The position numbers were made by a program, and so were the translations under genes. Shown here one piece after another: positions 26,296 through 35,769 of a stretch of 64,000 nt of DNA; positions within the stretch are counted from its first letter, which is position 1; each line of letters opens with the position of its first letter. The notes beneath the pieces are model-generated. The model was given only the letters and a program-made list of their open reading frames with translations. It did not search any database and was not told the DNA's origin. The stretch covers positions 1,860,001-1,924,000 of the forward strand of contig NZ_CP054038.1 in NCBI RefSeq assembly GCF_013282805.1, in the 5' to 3' direction. This stretch comes from Microbacterium hominis (GTDB lineage: Bacteria > Actinomycetota > Actinomycetes > Actinomycetales > Microbacteriaceae).

Positions 26296-27480
26296 ATGCC
26301 CGCTCTTGCGCCCCACGTCGCGCGGATGCCGGGTTCGGGAGTGCGGCGCATTCTCGAACTCGCCCTCCAGCGCCCCGGAACGATCATCCTCGCCGTGGGC
26401 GAGCCGGGTGAGATCGCAGAGCCCGCGGTGCGCGGTGCCGCCGCCGCCGCGTGGCGCGCCGGAGAGGTGCGCTACACGCCCAACGGCGGCATCCGGCCCC
26501 TGCGCGAGGCCATCGTCGCGAAGCTCGCCGCCGAGAACGCGCTCCACGTCGATCTCGAGCAGGTGTGGGTGACGGTCGGCGCGACGCAGGCGCTGCACAT
26601 GGCCATGGCCCTCACGCTCGCGCGCGGCGACGAGGTGCTCGTCCCCGACCCGGGCTACACGACGTTCACCATGAACGCGCATCTGCTGCAGGCGGTGCCG
26701 GTTCCGTACGCGCTGCATGCCGAGCACGGATTCCGCCCCGACATCGCGGAGCTCGACGGGCTCGTCACCGAGCGCACGCGTGCGCTGATCGTGAATTCGC
26801 CGTCGAACCCGCTGGGTGCGACCTTCGACGCCGCGACCATGCGCGCGCTGCTGGAGCTGTGCGCGCGGCACGATCTGTGGCTCATCAGCGATGAGGTGTA
26901 CGAGCGGTTCGCGTACGGCACCCCGCACGTGAGCCCCGCTGCGCTCGACGGCGACGGCCGCGTGCTGTCGGTGTTCTCGCTTTCGAAGTCGCACGGCCTC
27001 ACGGGAGCGCGCGTGGGATGGCTGGTCACCCCGCCCGGGTGGCGACCGACGATGCTGCGGGTGCAGGAGTCGCTCGTCTCGTGTGTCGACGCGCCCGCTC
27101 AGCGGGCGGCGGTGGCCGCGCTCACGGAGGGGCAGTCGGCCGTGGAGCGCGCCGCGGAGCACTACCGGCGCAATCTCGAGGCGGCCTCGGCGGCGCTGAC
27201 GGCGAGGGGGCTGCGCCACCACGTGCCCAGCGGCGCGTTCTACCTGTGGATCGACGTGTCGCACGTATCGGGGGACGACGTCGCGGCGTGGTGTGAGCGC
27301 TTCCTCGACGAGAGCGGCGTGGCGGTGGCGCCGGGATCGGCCTTCGGCGCGAGCGGTGAGGGCTGGATCCGCGTGTGCGCGGCGAGCGATCGGGCGGACC
27401 TGCTGGAGGGGATCGGACGACTCCCGGCGCCCGCGCCGACCGCGGCCGGGCGCACCGAGCACACAGGCGCGCACCCGTAG
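26296..27480 (+). CDS. Class I/II pyridoxal-phosphate aminotransferase
   Basis: A 394-residue cytosolic fold-type I aminotransferase. Landmarks are the VTVGATQALHMAMAL cofactor stretch, the substrate/cofactor loop NSPSNPLGA, ISDEVYERFAYG with the PLP-binding Asp and Tyr, the Schiff-base lysine in SLSKSHGLTGARVGW (about residue 234) and a C-terminal IRVCAASD Arg. The group includes aspartate and aromatic aminotransferases; the substrate cannot be set from sequence. The TAG stop forms part of the lepA -10 box. Confidence 0.92.
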   Translation: MPALAPHVARMPGSGVRRILELALQRPGTIILAVGEPGEIAEPAVRGAAAAAWRAGEVRYTPNGGIRPLREAIVAKLAAENALHVDLEQVWVTVGATQALHMAMALTLARGDEVLVPDPGYTTFTMNAHLLQAVPVPYALHAEHGFRPDIAELDGLVTERTRALIVNSPSNPLGATFDAATMRALLELCARHDLWLISDEVYERFAYGTPHVSPAALDGDGRVLSVFSLSKSHGLTGARVGWLVTPPGWRPTMLRVQESLVSCVDAPAQRAAVAALTEGQSAVERAAEHYRRNLEAASAALTARGLRHHVPSGAFYLWIDVSHVSGDDVAAWCERFLDESGVAVAPGSAFGASGEGWIRVCAASDRADLLEGIGRLPAPAPTAAGRTEHTGAHP

Positions 27481-27483
27481 AAT
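27478..27483 (+). promoter_or_regulatory. Promoter -10 built on a stop codon (lepA)
   Basis: TAGAAT lies nine bases before the lepA ATG, giving a leader of only a few bases. Its TAG is the stop codon of the aminotransferase gene. Confidence 0.5.
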
Positions 27484-27492
27484 CGACGGGAC

Positions 27493-29343
27493 ATGTCACC
27501 GCGCGCCCTCCAGCCCCTGCAGCCGTCCGCGACCCCGCCCGAGCTGATCCGCAACTTCTGCATCATCGCCCACATCGACCACGGAAAGTCGACGCTGGCC
27601 GATCGCATGCTGCAGATCACCGGCGTCGTCGCCGACCGCGACATGCGTGCGCAGTATCTCGACCGCATGGACATCGAGCGCGAGCGCGGCATCACCATCA
27701 AATCGCAGGCCGTCCGCATGCCGTGGTCCACGGCCGAGGGCACGTACGCGCTCAACATGATCGACACCCCTGGGCACGTCGACTTCACGTACGAGGTGAG
27801 CCGGTCGCTCGCTGCCTGCGAGGGCGCGATCCTCCTGGTCGACGCCGCGCAGGGCATCGAGGCGCAGACCCTGGCGAACCTGTACCTGGCCCTCGAGAAC
27901 GACCTGCAGATCATCCCGGTCCTCAACAAGATCGACCTCCCCGCCGCGGATCCCGAGAAGTACGCCGCCGAACTCGCCAATCTCATCGGCGGGTCACCGG
28001 ACGACGTTCTCCGTGTGAGCGGGAAGACCGGCATGGGCGTCGAGGAGCTCCTCGACCGCATCGTGGAGCGCATCCCCGCGCCGACCGGCAACGCCGACGC
28101 GCCCGCCCGCGCGATGATCTTCGACTCGGTGTACGACTCGTACCGCGGTGTCGTCACCTACGTCCGCATGATCGACGGCAAGCTCGAGCCGCGCGAGCGC
28201 ATCCAGATGATGTCGACGCGCGCGACGCACGACCTGCTCGAGATCGGCGTGTCGAGCCCTGAGCCGATCCCCACCAAGGGTCTGGGCGTGGGCGAGGTGG
28301 GATACCTCATCACGGGTGTGAAGGACGTGCGGCAGTCCAAGGTCGGCGACACCATCACCACCCACCGCAAGCCCGCGTCGGAGGCGCTCCCGGGCTACAC
28401 CGATCCCAAGCCCATGGTCTTCTCGGGGATCTACCCGATCGACGGCAGCGACTACGCCGATCTGCGCGAGGCGCTGGACAAGCTGAAGCTGTCGGACGCG
28501 TCGCTGCAGTACGAGCCGGAGACCTCGGTCGCCCTCGGATTCGGCTTCCGGTGCGGGTTCCTGGGACTGCTGCACCTGGAGATCATCACCGAGCGCCTGG
28601 CGCGCGAGTTCGACCTCGACCTCATCACGACCGCGCCGTCGGTGACCTACGAGGTGAACACCGACACCGGGGAGACGGTCACCGTGACCAATCCGAGCGA
28701 GTACCCCGACGGGCGCGTCGCCGAGGTCTCGGAACCCGTCGTGAAGGTCGGCATCCTCCTGCCCAAGGACTACGTCGGCACCGTCATGGAGCTGTGTCAG
28801 TCCCGTCGCGGCTCGCTGCTGGGAATGGACTACCTGAGCGAGGACCGCGTCGAGCTGCGCTACAACATGCCGCTCGGCGAAATCGTGTTCGACTTCTTCG
28901 ACCAGCTCAAGTCCAAGACGCAGGGCTACGCGAGCCTGGACTACGAGCCGGCCGGCTCCCAGACGGCTGATCTCGTGAAGGTCGACATCCTCCTGCAGGG
29001 CGAGAAGGTGGATGCCTTCAGCTCGATCGTGCACCGGGACAAGGCCTACTCGTACGGCACCATGATGACCGAGCGTCTGCGCAAGCTCATCCCTCGCCAG
29101 CAGTTCGAGGTGCCCATCCAGGCCGCGATCGGCGCTCGCATCATCGCGCGCGAGAACATCCGGGCGATCCGCAAGGACGTGCTGGCGAAGTGCTACGGCG
29201 GTGACATCACGCGCAAGCGCAAGCTCCTCGAGAAGCAGAAAGAGGGCAAGAAGCGCATGAAGATGGTCGGCCGCGTCGAGGTCCCCCAGGAGGCGTTCAT
29301 CGCGGCTCTCTCGGGCGATGTCGAGGGCAAGGACAAGAAGTAG
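27493..29343 (+). CDS. lepA: Elongation factor 4 (LepA)
   Basis: A 616-residue ribosomal GTPase. G1 is HIDHGKST (about 30-37), G2 includes RGITIKSQ, G3 DTPGH and G4 NKID. Domains II-V follow, with [14 protein letters not shown] as a LepA hallmark and the LepA-specific C-terminal domain ending in the [16 protein letters not shown] basic tail. LepA promotes ribosome biogenesis or back-translocation under stress. It precedes hemW within 1 kb, the usual gram-positive order, here with a DUF1990 gene inserted between them. Confidence 0.97.
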   Translation: MSPRALQPLQPSATPPELIRNFCIIAHIDHGKSTLADRMLQITGVVADRDMRAQYLDRMDIERERGITIKSQAVRMPWSTAEGTYALNMIDTPGHVDFTYEVSRSLAACEGAILLVDAAQGIEAQTLANLYLALENDLQIIPVLNKIDLPAADPEKYAAELANLIGGSPDDVLRVSGKTGMGVEELLDRIVERIPAPTGNADAPARAMIFDSVYDSYRGVVTYVRMIDGKLEPRERIQMMSTRATHDLLEIGVSSPEPIPTKGLGVGEVGYLITGVKDVRQSKVGDTITTHRKPASEALPGYTDPKPMVFSGIYPIDGSDYADLREALDKLKLSDASLQYEPETSVALGFGFRCGFLGLLHLEIITERLAREFDLDLITTAPSVTYEVNTDTGETVTVTNPSEYPDGRVAEVSEPVVKVGILLPKDYVGTVMELCQSRRGSLLGMDYLSEDRVELRYNMPLGEIVFDFFDQLKSKTQGYASLDYEPAGSQTADLVKVDILLQGEKVDAFSSIVHRDKAYSYGTMMTERLRKLIPRQQFEVPIQAAIGARIIARENIRAIRKDVLAKCYGGDITRKRKLLEKQKEGKKRMKMVGRVEVPQEAFIAALSGDVEGKDKK

Positions 29344-29378
29344 GCGGGCGCTCTGATCGAGCACCCAGGCGACGTCGT

Positions 29379-29384
29379 TAGGCT
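29379..29384 (+). promoter_or_regulatory. Leaderless promoter -10 (DUF1990 gene)
   Basis: TAGGCT, six bases, then ATG 29391. Confidence 0.6.
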
Positions 29385-29390
29385 GGAGAG

Positions 29391-30041
29391 ATGCGCCGCG
29401 GGACCTTCAAGGATGAGACGGTCGACTATGCCGCGGTCGGGGCGACACAGGCACCCGACCTCATGCAGTATCCGCCGGAGCGCAGCCTCCCGGCCCAGGA
29501 CTCCTGGCGGATCGGCAGCGGCGAGTCCCGCTTCCACAGCGCCGGGGAGGCGCTGCTGTCGTGGGGTGCCCAGCGTGGCGCCGGTCTGCAGCTGACCGAT
29601 GTCCGGCCTGCGTCCGGTCCGATGTACTCCGGCGTCAGCTTCGACGAGGAGGGCAAGCCGGTCGCCCCGAGTCGCAACGACGCCGACCTCCGCTACGACG
29701 CCGACGGCACGCCGTTCGTCGGCGCGGGTACCACTGTCGAGGTCGAGGGCCGGGTCAAGGGCATGAAGGCGGATGCCCAGCTGCGCGTCATCTTCGCCGT
29801 CGAGGAGCCTCGCCGCATCGGGTTCGCGCTCGGCACCGTCGGCGGATCGGTCGTCTCCGGCGAGGAGTCCTTCATGATCGAGTGGTACGAGAACGACGAG
29901 GTCTGGTTCACCGTGCGCGCGTTCGACGCCCCCGCCGCCTTCCTCTACCGGCTCCTTCCCGCCCTGGTCCGCCGGCGCCGTCGGGAGCTGTTCACGCGGT
30001 ACCTGCGCGCGATCTCTCCGCTGTACGCGACGCCCGCGTGA
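29391..30041 (+). CDS. DUF1990 family protein
   Basis: A 216-residue cytosolic protein of the DUF1990 family found in actinobacteria and plants. Family marks are FKDETVDYAAVGAT at the N-terminus, the central GFALGTVGGSVVSGEESF with Glu-rich beta strands, and the C-terminal RRRRRELFTRYLRAI. The fold is probably a START/SRPBCC-like beta barrel, but no reaction is known to me. It sits between lepA and hemW and has its own leaderless promoter. hemW begins only seven bases after its stop. Confidence 0.85.
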   Translation: MRRGTFKDETVDYAAVGATQAPDLMQYPPERSLPAQDSWRIGSGESRFHSAGEALLSWGAQRGAGLQLTDVRPASGPMYSGVSFDEEGKPVAPSRNDADLRYDADGTPFVGAGTTVEVEGRVKGMKADAQLRVIFAVEEPRRIGFALGTVGGSVVSGEESFMIEWYENDEVWFTVRAFDAPAAFLYRLLPALVRRRRRELFTRYLRAISPLYATPA

Positions 30042-30048
30042 GCCTCTG

Positions 30049-31266
30049 ATGGGTGCGTCCCTGCCCCTGGGCGAACCGGCGCCGTCCGACGGCGCCCTGC
30101 CGGGCGACGCGTCGATCGATCCCGCCACCCCGTTCAGCGCCTATCTGCACGTGCCCTTCTGCCGGGTGCGCTGCGGCTACTGCGACTTCAACACCTACAC
30201 GTCGGGTGAGCTGCGCGGCGCGCGGCAGGACGAGTACGCCGCCACGCTGCTGCGCGAGGTCGAGCTGGCCGCCGGGGTGCTCGGGGACGCCGGCGGGCTG
30301 CGCGCGGCATCCACCGTGTTCTTCGGCGGAGGTACGCCGACGCTCCTGCCGGCGGGAGATCTCGCGCGCATGCTCGGCGGAGTCCGGGAGGCGTTTGGCG
30401 TCGCGGCGGGGGCCGAGGTCACCGTCGAGGCCAACCCCGACACGGTCACCGACGCGGTCGCCGACGAACTCGCCGCGGCGGGGGTGACCCGCCTGTCGAT
30501 CGGGATGCAGTCCGCGGTTCCGCATGTGCTGGCGGCGCTGGACCGCACGCACGATCCGGCGGCCGTCGCGGTTGCGGTAGCCGCGGCACGCCGCGCGGGT
30601 CTGGACGTGAGCCTGGACCTCATCTACGGCGCCCCGGGCGAGTCGCTGGTCGACTGGGAGCGTTCGCTGGAGGTCGCCCTGGGGCTGGAACCCGACCATG
30701 TGTCCGCCTACGCGCTCATCATCGAGGACGGCACCAAGCTCGCCCGGCAGATCCGACGGGGGGAGGTGCCGGCACCCGACGACGACCTGCAGGCGGACAT
30801 GTACGAAGCGGCGGATGCCGCCCTCGCGGCGCACGGCTACGAATGGTACGAGGTCTCGAACTGGGCGCGCTCCGCCGGGCAGCGCTCGCGCCACAACCTC
30901 GCGTACTGGCAGGGCGCCGATTGGTGGGGATTCGGTCCCGGCGCCCACAGCCACGTGGCGGGCACCCGATTCTGGAACGTCAAGCATCCTGCGGCCTATG
31001 CGCAGCGGCTCCGGGCGGGAGAATCGCCGGCGGCGGGCCGGGAGCGGCCGGATGCCGCCAGTCGGCGCCTGGAGGCCGTGCTGCTGCGTTCGCGCATCCG
31101 GGAGGGCCTCGCGATCTCGGACCTGGGCGACGACCGCCGTGCCGCCGTCGCCGGGCTCATCGCCGACGGGCTCGTGGACGGGCCGTCAGCGGTGGCGGGG
31201 AGGATCGTGCTGACGCTGCGAGGCCGACTGCTGGCGGATGCCGTCGTGCGGGCCCTGACGGACTGA
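30049..31266 (+). CDS. hemW: HemW-like radical SAM protein
   Basis: A 405-residue radical SAM protein with the 4Fe-4S motif CRVRCGYC and the HemW-type aromatic after the third Cys (YCDF). FFGGGTPTLL, VEANPDTV and SIGMQS blocks follow, with the C-terminal HemN-like domain containing the RSRHNLAYWQGADWWGFGPG block. This group is now viewed as heme chaperones rather than coproporphyrinogen dehydrogenases. An N-terminal 25-residue Ala/Pro extension precedes the YLHVPFC start of the domain. It lies directly upstream of hrcA, as in many gram-positive bacteria. Confidence 0.95.
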   Translation: MGASLPLGEPAPSDGALPGDASIDPATPFSAYLHVPFCRVRCGYCDFNTYTSGELRGARQDEYAATLLREVELAAGVLGDAGGLRAASTVFFGGGTPTLLPAGDLARMLGGVREAFGVAAGAEVTVEANPDTVTDAVADELAAAGVTRLSIGMQSAVPHVLAALDRTHDPAAVAVAVAAARRAGLDVSLDLIYGAPGESLVDWERSLEVALGLEPDHVSAYALIIEDGTKLARQIRRGEVPAPDDDLQADMYEAADAALAAHGYEWYEVSNWARSAGQRSRHNLAYWQGADWWGFGPGAHSHVAGTRFWNVKHPAAYAQRLRAGESPAAGRERPDAASRRLEAVLLRSRIREGLAISDLGDDRRAAVAGLIADGLVDGPSAVAGRIVLTLRGRLLADAVVRALTD

Positions 31267-31316
31267 TGAGGGGCCGACACGCACCGCCTCCGGGCGCAGC
31301 GTCCCACGGCCGGCGG

Positions 31317-31322
31317 TAATAT
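31317..31322 (+). promoter_or_regulatory. hrcA promoter -10 box
   Basis: TAATAT overlaps the first base of the CIRCE operator, so bound HrcA would directly block RNA polymerase. Transcription would start inside the operator and leave a ~40-nt leader. Confidence 0.6.
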
Positions 31323-31348
31323 TGGCACTCGACCGACATGAGTGCCAG
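31322..31348. promoter_or_regulatory. CIRCE operator (HrcA binding site)
   Basis: TTGGCACTC, nine bases, GAGTGCCAG. This is the classical CIRCE inverted repeat (TTAGCACTC-N9-GAGTGCTAA) with the inner six bases of each arm intact and one mismatch in symmetry at the outer end. It lies 21 bases before the hrcA start codon and implies heat-relieved autorepression of hrcA-dnaJ. Confidence 0.95.
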
Positions 31349-31368
31349 TATGCGAACGAGGAGGGACG

Positions 31369-32409
31369 ATGGTCAGCGAACGAGGACTGCAGGTGCTGCG
31401 GGCGATCGTCCAGGACTACGTCGACACCCGTGAGCCGGTGGGCAGCAAGGCGATCGTCGAACGCCACGCCTTCGGCGTGTCGGCCGCCACGATCCGCAAC
31501 GACATGGCGCTGCTCGAAGACGAGGAGCTCATCGCCGCTCCGCACACCTCGTCGGGCCGGGTTCCCACCGACAAGGGCTACCGGGTCTTCGTCGACCACC
31601 TCGCACAGCTGCGGCCGCTGACACCTGCGCAGCGGCAGGCCATCGCGGCGTTCCTGGAGGGGCCGGGGGACCTCGACGACGCGCTGGCGCGCACCGTCCG
31701 CGTCCTCTCCCAGCTGACCGGCCAGGTGGCGCTGGTCCAGTACCCTTCCTTCGCCCGCGCGAACGTCACCCACGTCGAGCTCGTGCCGCTGGGCGGCGGG
31801 CGGATGATCGTCATCGTCGTCACCGACACCGGCCGCGTCTCGCAGCGGGTCGTGTGGGTGCGCGCGGAGCTCGATGAGTCCGACACCGCGCGGATGCGCG
31901 CCGAGATCGGCACCGTTCTGGTCGGCCGATCGGTGCGCGAGGGCCTGCACCGCATCGCCGAGCACCAGGCGGCCTCGCCCGCCTCGCCGGGCGAGCTGCG
32001 CCTGGCCACCGAGGCCGTGCTGCGGGTGGTGGCCGAGGAGCTCGAGGACTTCCGGCAGGACCGGCTGGTCATGGCGGGCAGCGCCAACCTCGCCCGACGC
32101 GAGGCCGACTTCCGCGGCAGCATCTATCCGCTCCTCGAGGCGATCGAGGAGCAGGTGACCCTCCTGCGCCTCATGGGCGAGATGGTCGCCGACGAGCAGG
32201 GGCTCGCCGCCAGCATCGGACGCGAGAACGAGCAGTTCGGCCTGTCCGAGGCATCCATCGTCACCAGCGACTACGACGCGCCCGGGGCGCATGCGCGGGT
32301 CGGGGTCCTGGGGCCCACCCGCATGGACTATTCGAGCAACCTCGCAGCGGTGCGCGCCGTCGCCCGCTACCTCACGCGGCTGCTCGACGAAGACGACCAG
32401 GGTCGCTGA
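31369..32409 (+). CDS. hrcA: Heat-inducible transcription repressor HrcA
   Basis: A 346-residue winged-helix repressor. The DNA-binding domain is residues 1-90 (VSERGLQVLRAIVQDY through SSGRVPTDKGYRVFVD). The GAF-like dimerisation domain follows, and the C-terminus has the GPTRMDYSSNLAAVR family block. It binds CIRCE when GroEL-bound and active, and is lost on heat shock. The ATG at 31369 is preceded by GAGGAGGGA at the right distance and fits the family N-terminus; the longer frame to 31342 would start inside CIRCE. dnaJ follows 48 bases later in the same operon. Confidence 0.97.
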   Translation: MVSERGLQVLRAIVQDYVDTREPVGSKAIVERHAFGVSAATIRNDMALLEDEELIAAPHTSSGRVPTDKGYRVFVDHLAQLRPLTPAQRQAIAAFLEGPGDLDDALARTVRVLSQLTGQVALVQYPSFARANVTHVELVPLGGGRMIVIVVTDTGRVSQRVVWVRAELDESDTARMRAEIGTVLVGRSVREGLHRIAEHQAASPASPGELRLATEAVLRVVAEELEDFRQDRLVMAGSANLARREADFRGSIYPLLEAIEEQVTLLRLMGEMVADEQGLAASIGRENEQFGLSEASIVTSDYDAPGAHARVGVLGPTRMDYSSNLAAVRAVARYLTRLLDEDDQGR

Positions 32410-32457
32410 GGCGACTCGAGGACATGATCCGCGCGGGGCGCGGACAGGAAGGCGAAA

Positions 32458-33573
32458 GTGGCTGACCACTACGAGGTGCTGGGAGTCTCGCGCGACGCAT
32501 CGCTCGACGAGATCAAGAAGGCCTATCGGCGACTGGCGCGCCAGCTCCACCCGGACGTCAATCCCGGCGAGGAGGCTGCGGAGCGCTTCAAGCTCGTCAC
32601 CCACGCCTACGACGTTCTGAGCGACACCGAGCAGCGCGCCCGCTATGACATGGGCGGCGGCGACTCGCCGTTCGGCGGCGCGGGCGGATTCGGCGGATTC
32701 GGCGACATCTTCGAGACCTTCTTCGGGGCCGCCGGCGGCGGCGGTCGCGGCGCGCGGCCTCGTTCGCGGCGCGAGCGCGGGCAGGATGCGCTGGTGCGCG
32801 TGACGCTCGACCTCGGCGACGTCGTGTTCGGAGCCCATCGCGACATCGAGGTCGACACCGCCGTGCTGTGCGAGACGTGCGACGGCTCGTGCTGCCAGCC
32901 CGGAACCTCTCCGGTCACGTGCGACATCTGCCACGGAACCGGTCACGTGCAGCGCCAGGTGCGCAGCCTCCTCGGCAACGTGGTGACCTCCCAGCCGTGC
33001 AACGTGTGCCAGGGGTACGGCACGACGATCCCTTACCCGTGCGCGACCTGCCAGGGCCAGGGACGGGTCCGGGCGCGCCGCACGGTCTCCCTCGACATCC
33101 CCGCCGGCGTCGAGACGGGTCTGCGCCTGCAACTGCCCGGCTCGGGCGAGGTCGGTCCCGCCGGCGGACCGAACGGCGACCTCTACGTCGAGGTGTCGGT
33201 CACCCCGCACGACGTGTTCAGCCGCGACGGCGACGATCTCCTCGCGACGATCGACGTGTCCATGCCCGATGCGATCCTCGGCACCACCACGACGATCGAA
33301 TCCCTCGACGGGCCGGTGGAGCTGGAGCTTCGCCCCGGCGTGCAGGCCGGCGACGTGCTCACGATCAAGGGCCGCGGCATCACGCCGCTGCGCGGATCCC
33401 AGCGCGGCGACCTGAGGGTCGGGGTGCACGTGGTGACGCCCACCCGCCTGGATGCCAAGGAGCGCGCGCTGATCGAGGAGTTCGCGCGACGCACCAAGGC
33501 TCCCGCCCCTCGGCTGGCCGAGTTCCACCAGGGTCTGTTCGCCAAGCTCCGCGACCGGTTCCGCAGCAGCTGA
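32458..33573 (+). CDS. dnaJ: Chaperone protein DnaJ (second, hrcA-linked copy type)
   Basis: A 371-residue type I J-protein: J domain with HPD at 31-33, a Gly/Phe-rich linker (~75-100), the cysteine-rich zinc domain and two C-terminal substrate-binding domains. The first zinc motif reads CETCDGSCC in place of CxxCxGxG; the other three are [16 protein letters not shown] and CATCQGQG. All eight standard cysteines are present, with one extra. A GTG start follows GGAAGGCG. It is the hrcA-linked DnaJ2 of actinobacteria and acts with DnaK/GrpE encoded elsewhere. Confidence 0.96.
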   Translation: MADHYEVLGVSRDASLDEIKKAYRRLARQLHPDVNPGEEAAERFKLVTHAYDVLSDTEQRARYDMGGGDSPFGGAGGFGGFGDIFETFFGAAGGGGRGARPRSRRERGQDALVRVTLDLGDVVFGAHRDIEVDTAVLCETCDGSCCQPGTSPVTCDICHGTGHVQRQVRSLLGNVVTSQPCNVCQGYGTTIPYPCATCQGQGRVRARRTVSLDIPAGVETGLRLQLPGSGEVGPAGGPNGDLYVEVSVTPHDVFSRDGDDLLATIDVSMPDAILGTTTTIESLDGPVELELRPGVQAGDVLTIKGRGITPLRGSQRGDLRVGVHVVTPTRLDAKERALIEEFARRTKAPAPRLAEFHQGLFAKLRDRFRSS

Positions 33574-33574
33574 G

Positions 33575-34312
33575 ATGGCCCTCCACTTCGTCGACGCGGG
33601 CATCGCAGGGGCAGGGCCCGGTGATGTCGTGACCCTCACCGGCGCGGAGGCCCACCACGCCGCCGCGGTGCGCCGGGTGCGCGTCGGGGAAGCGGTCACC
33701 GTGGGCGACGGCCGCGGCATCTGGCTCACGGGCGAGATCGAACGGGTGGAGCCGCGCGAGGTGCTCATCCGGGTGACCGCGCGCGAGGAGGTGCCGCCGC
33801 GGACGCCCCGGCTGGTTCTCGTGCAGGCGCTCGCCAAGGGCGATCGCGATGAGCTCGCCATCCAGGCCGCGACCGAGCTCGGCGTCGACGAGATCGTGCC
33901 GTGGCAGGCGGCTCGCAGCGTGTCGCGGTGGGACGCCGCGAAGGCGCGCAAGGGTCGCGAGCGGTGGGCGACGATCGTGCGGGAGGCCGCGAAGCAGGCC
34001 CACCGGTCGTGGACGCCGGAGGTCGCGGAGCCGCTCGGCACGGCGGACATCGCCGCGCGTGCCGGACGCAGCCGGGTCATCGTGCTCGAGCCCACCGCGG
34101 AGGCACGCCTGTCGGAGATCGATCTCGCCGCCGACGACCCGCGCGACATCGTGCTCGTCGTCGGGCCGGAGGGCGGGATCGCGCCCGAGGAGCTCGCCCG
34201 ACTGTCCGAGGCCGGGGCGGAGGCGGCGCGTCTCGGCGACGAGGTGCTGCGCACCTCGACCGCCGGCCCCGTGGCGCTGGCGGTCGTCAACGTCGCGCTC
34301 GGGCGCTGGTGA
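33575..34312 (+). CDS. rsmE: 16S rRNA m3U1498 methyltransferase
   Basis: A 245-residue SPOUT-class methyltransferase of the RsmE family. It has an N-terminal PUA-like domain (about 1-75) and the SAM-binding trefoil knot with VLVVGPEGGIAPEEL (~190-204) and LGDEVLRTSTAGP near the end. It methylates U1498 of 16S rRNA. The ATG begins one base after the dnaJ stop, so it is coupled to the heat-shock operon. Confidence 0.95.
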   Translation: MALHFVDAGIAGAGPGDVVTLTGAEAHHAAAVRRVRVGEAVTVGDGRGIWLTGEIERVEPREVLIRVTAREEVPPRTPRLVLVQALAKGDRDELAIQAATELGVDEIVPWQAARSVSRWDAAKARKGRERWATIVREAAKQAHRSWTPEVAEPLGTADIAARAGRSRVIVLEPTAEARLSEIDLAADDPRDIVLVVGPEGGIAPEELARLSEAGAEAARLGDEVLRTSTAGPVALAVVNVALGRW

Positions 34313-34340
34313 GGCCCGGCCGCGGCGCCGGGCCGCTGGC

Positions 34341-34346
34341 TAGACT
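34341..34346 (+). promoter_or_regulatory. Leaderless promoter -10 (HIT gene and phoH operon)
   Basis: TAGACT, six bases, then ATG 34353. It heads a run of five genes with overlapping ends. Confidence 0.6.
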
Positions 34347-34352
34347 GAGACC

Positions 34353-34700
34353 ATGAGCGAGCCCAGCGTGTTCACACGCATCCTGAACGGCGAGATCCCC
34401 GCGGAGATCGTCGCGGAGACCGAGAACGTCGTCGCGATCACGGACATCGCGCCGCAGGCGCCCGTTCACGTCGTCGTCTTCCCGCGCTCGGCGGACTATC
34501 GCGATGTGGTGGAGCTGGCGGCAGGAGACCCGGCGCTGCTCACCGAGATCGTCGGGCTGGCGGAGTCCGTCGCCGAAGATCTCGCCGACGGCGATTTCCG
34601 GCTGGTCTTCAACCGCGGCGCGGGTGCCGGTCAGACGGTCTTCCACGTGCACGCGCACGTCCTCGCCGGCGGACTGAAGGAGTCGAGCGTCGGTGCCTGA
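34353..34700 (+). CDS. Histidine triad (HIT) nucleotide-binding protein
   Basis: A 115-residue HINT-type hydrolase. The histidine triad HVHAHV is at residues 98-103, with His100 as the nucleophile candidate; IPAEIVAETE and NRGAGAGQTVFH complete the family. It hydrolyses purine nucleoside phosphoramidates or aminoacyl-AMP side products in the cytosol. Its end overlaps phoH by eight bases. Confidence 0.95.
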   Translation: MSEPSVFTRILNGEIPAEIVAETENVVAITDIAPQAPVHVVVFPRSADYRDVVELAAGDPALLTEIVGLAESVAEDLADGDFRLVFNRGAGAGQTVFHVHAHVLAGGLKESSVGA

Positions 34701-35769
34701 CGAACCCGCAGTGGAGCGCGTCTTCGCAGACGGCGTGGCCATGGTCCAGCTGCTCGGACCGCAGGACCGCCTGTTGCGCGTCGTCGAGAAGGAACATCCG
34801 GGTGTCGACGTGCACGTGCGCGGGAATGAGATCACCCTCACCGGTGAGGCGGCGGCGGTGGCAGCGGCGCGCGCGCTGGTCGACGAGCTTCTGGCGATGA
34901 CGAAGGCGGGCCACGCCCTCGGCGAGTCGGATGTGTCCTCCTCGAGCCGCATCCTGCGATCGGAAGGCGGACCGCGACCGTCCGAGGTGCTCGGCGAGGC
35001 GATCCTCTCCTCGCGCGGGAAGGTGATCCGCCCGAAGACCCTCGGCCAGAAGGCGTACGTCGACGCGATCGAGGAGAACACGATCGTGTTCGGGATCGGC
35101 CCGGCCGGTACCGGCAAGACCTACCTCGCTATGGCCAAGGCGGTGCAGGCGCTGCAGCGCAAGGAGGTCAGCCGGATCATTCTCACGCGGCCGGCCGTCG
35201 AGGCGGGGGAGCGGCTCGGATTCCTCCCGGGCACCCTGACCGACAAGATCGACCCGTACCTCCGGCCGCTGTACGACGCGCTCAACGAGATGATGGACCC
35301 GGAGCTCGTTCCCAAGCTCATGGCGACCGGCACGATCGAGGTCGCGCCGCTCGCGTACATGCGCGGCCGCACTCTCAACGACTCCTTCGTCGTGCTGGAC
35401 GAGGCCCAGAACACCACGCCCGAGCAGATGAAGATGTTCCTCACGCGCCTCGGCTTCGGCACGCGCATGGTCGTCACCGGCGACATCACGCAGATCGACC
35501 TGCCGCAGGGAGCATCGGGCCTGCGCCTGGTGACGCGTGTGCTGGGCGAGATCGACGACATCCACTTCTCGTACCTCACCAGTGACGACGTGGTGCGCCA
35601 CACGCTGGTCGGGCGCATCGTCGACGCGTACAGCGAGTTCGACGAGCGGAGACTGACCGCCCGTCGGGAGCGCGACGAGGCCACCGAATTCGCCAATCGC
35701 GCCGAGCGGCGCGCCGCCTCGCGGCCGGCGGGCCCGCGCGATCACCTTCCCAAGCGAGGACGCTCATGA
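34693..35769 (+). CDS. phoH: PhoH-family ATPase
   Basis: A 358-residue P-loop ATPase. A small N-terminal KH-like region (about 20-75) precedes the PhoH domain with Walker A GPAGTGKTYLA near residue 138 and Walker B FVVLDEAQN near 232. The C-terminal ~25 residues are basic. PhoH proteins of this operon type are linked to RNA handling together with YbeY. The GTG start is inside the HIT gene and the stop overlaps the ybeY ATG (ATGA). Confidence 0.95.
   Translation: MPDEPAVERVFADGVAMVQLLGPQDRLLRVVEKEHPGVDVHVRGNEITLTGEAAAVAAARALVDELLAMTKAGHALGESDVSSSSRILRSEGGPRPSEVLGEAILSSRGKVIRPKTLGQKAYVDAIEENTIVFGIGPAGTGKTYLAMAKAVQALQRKEVSRIILTRPAVEAGERLGFLPGTLTDKIDPYLRPLYDALNEMMDPELVPKLMATGTIEVAPLAYMRGRTLNDSFVVLDEAQNTTPEQMKMFLTRLGFGTRMVVTGDITQIDLPQGASGLRLVTRVLGEIDDIHFSYLTSDDVVRHTLVGRIVDAYSEFDERRLTARRERDEATEFANRAERRAASRPAGPRDHLPKRGRS

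Noticed and set aside
26253..26387. Longer N-terminus of the alpha/beta hydrolase
   Set aside because: It overlaps the divergent aminotransferase gene and promoter. A leaderless -10 box fixes the start at 26252.
31186..34290. Minus-strand open frame of about 1,030 codons opposite hrcA, dnaJ and rsmE
   Set aside because: Antisense to three certain genes, and the composition is that of a GC-driven shadow frame.
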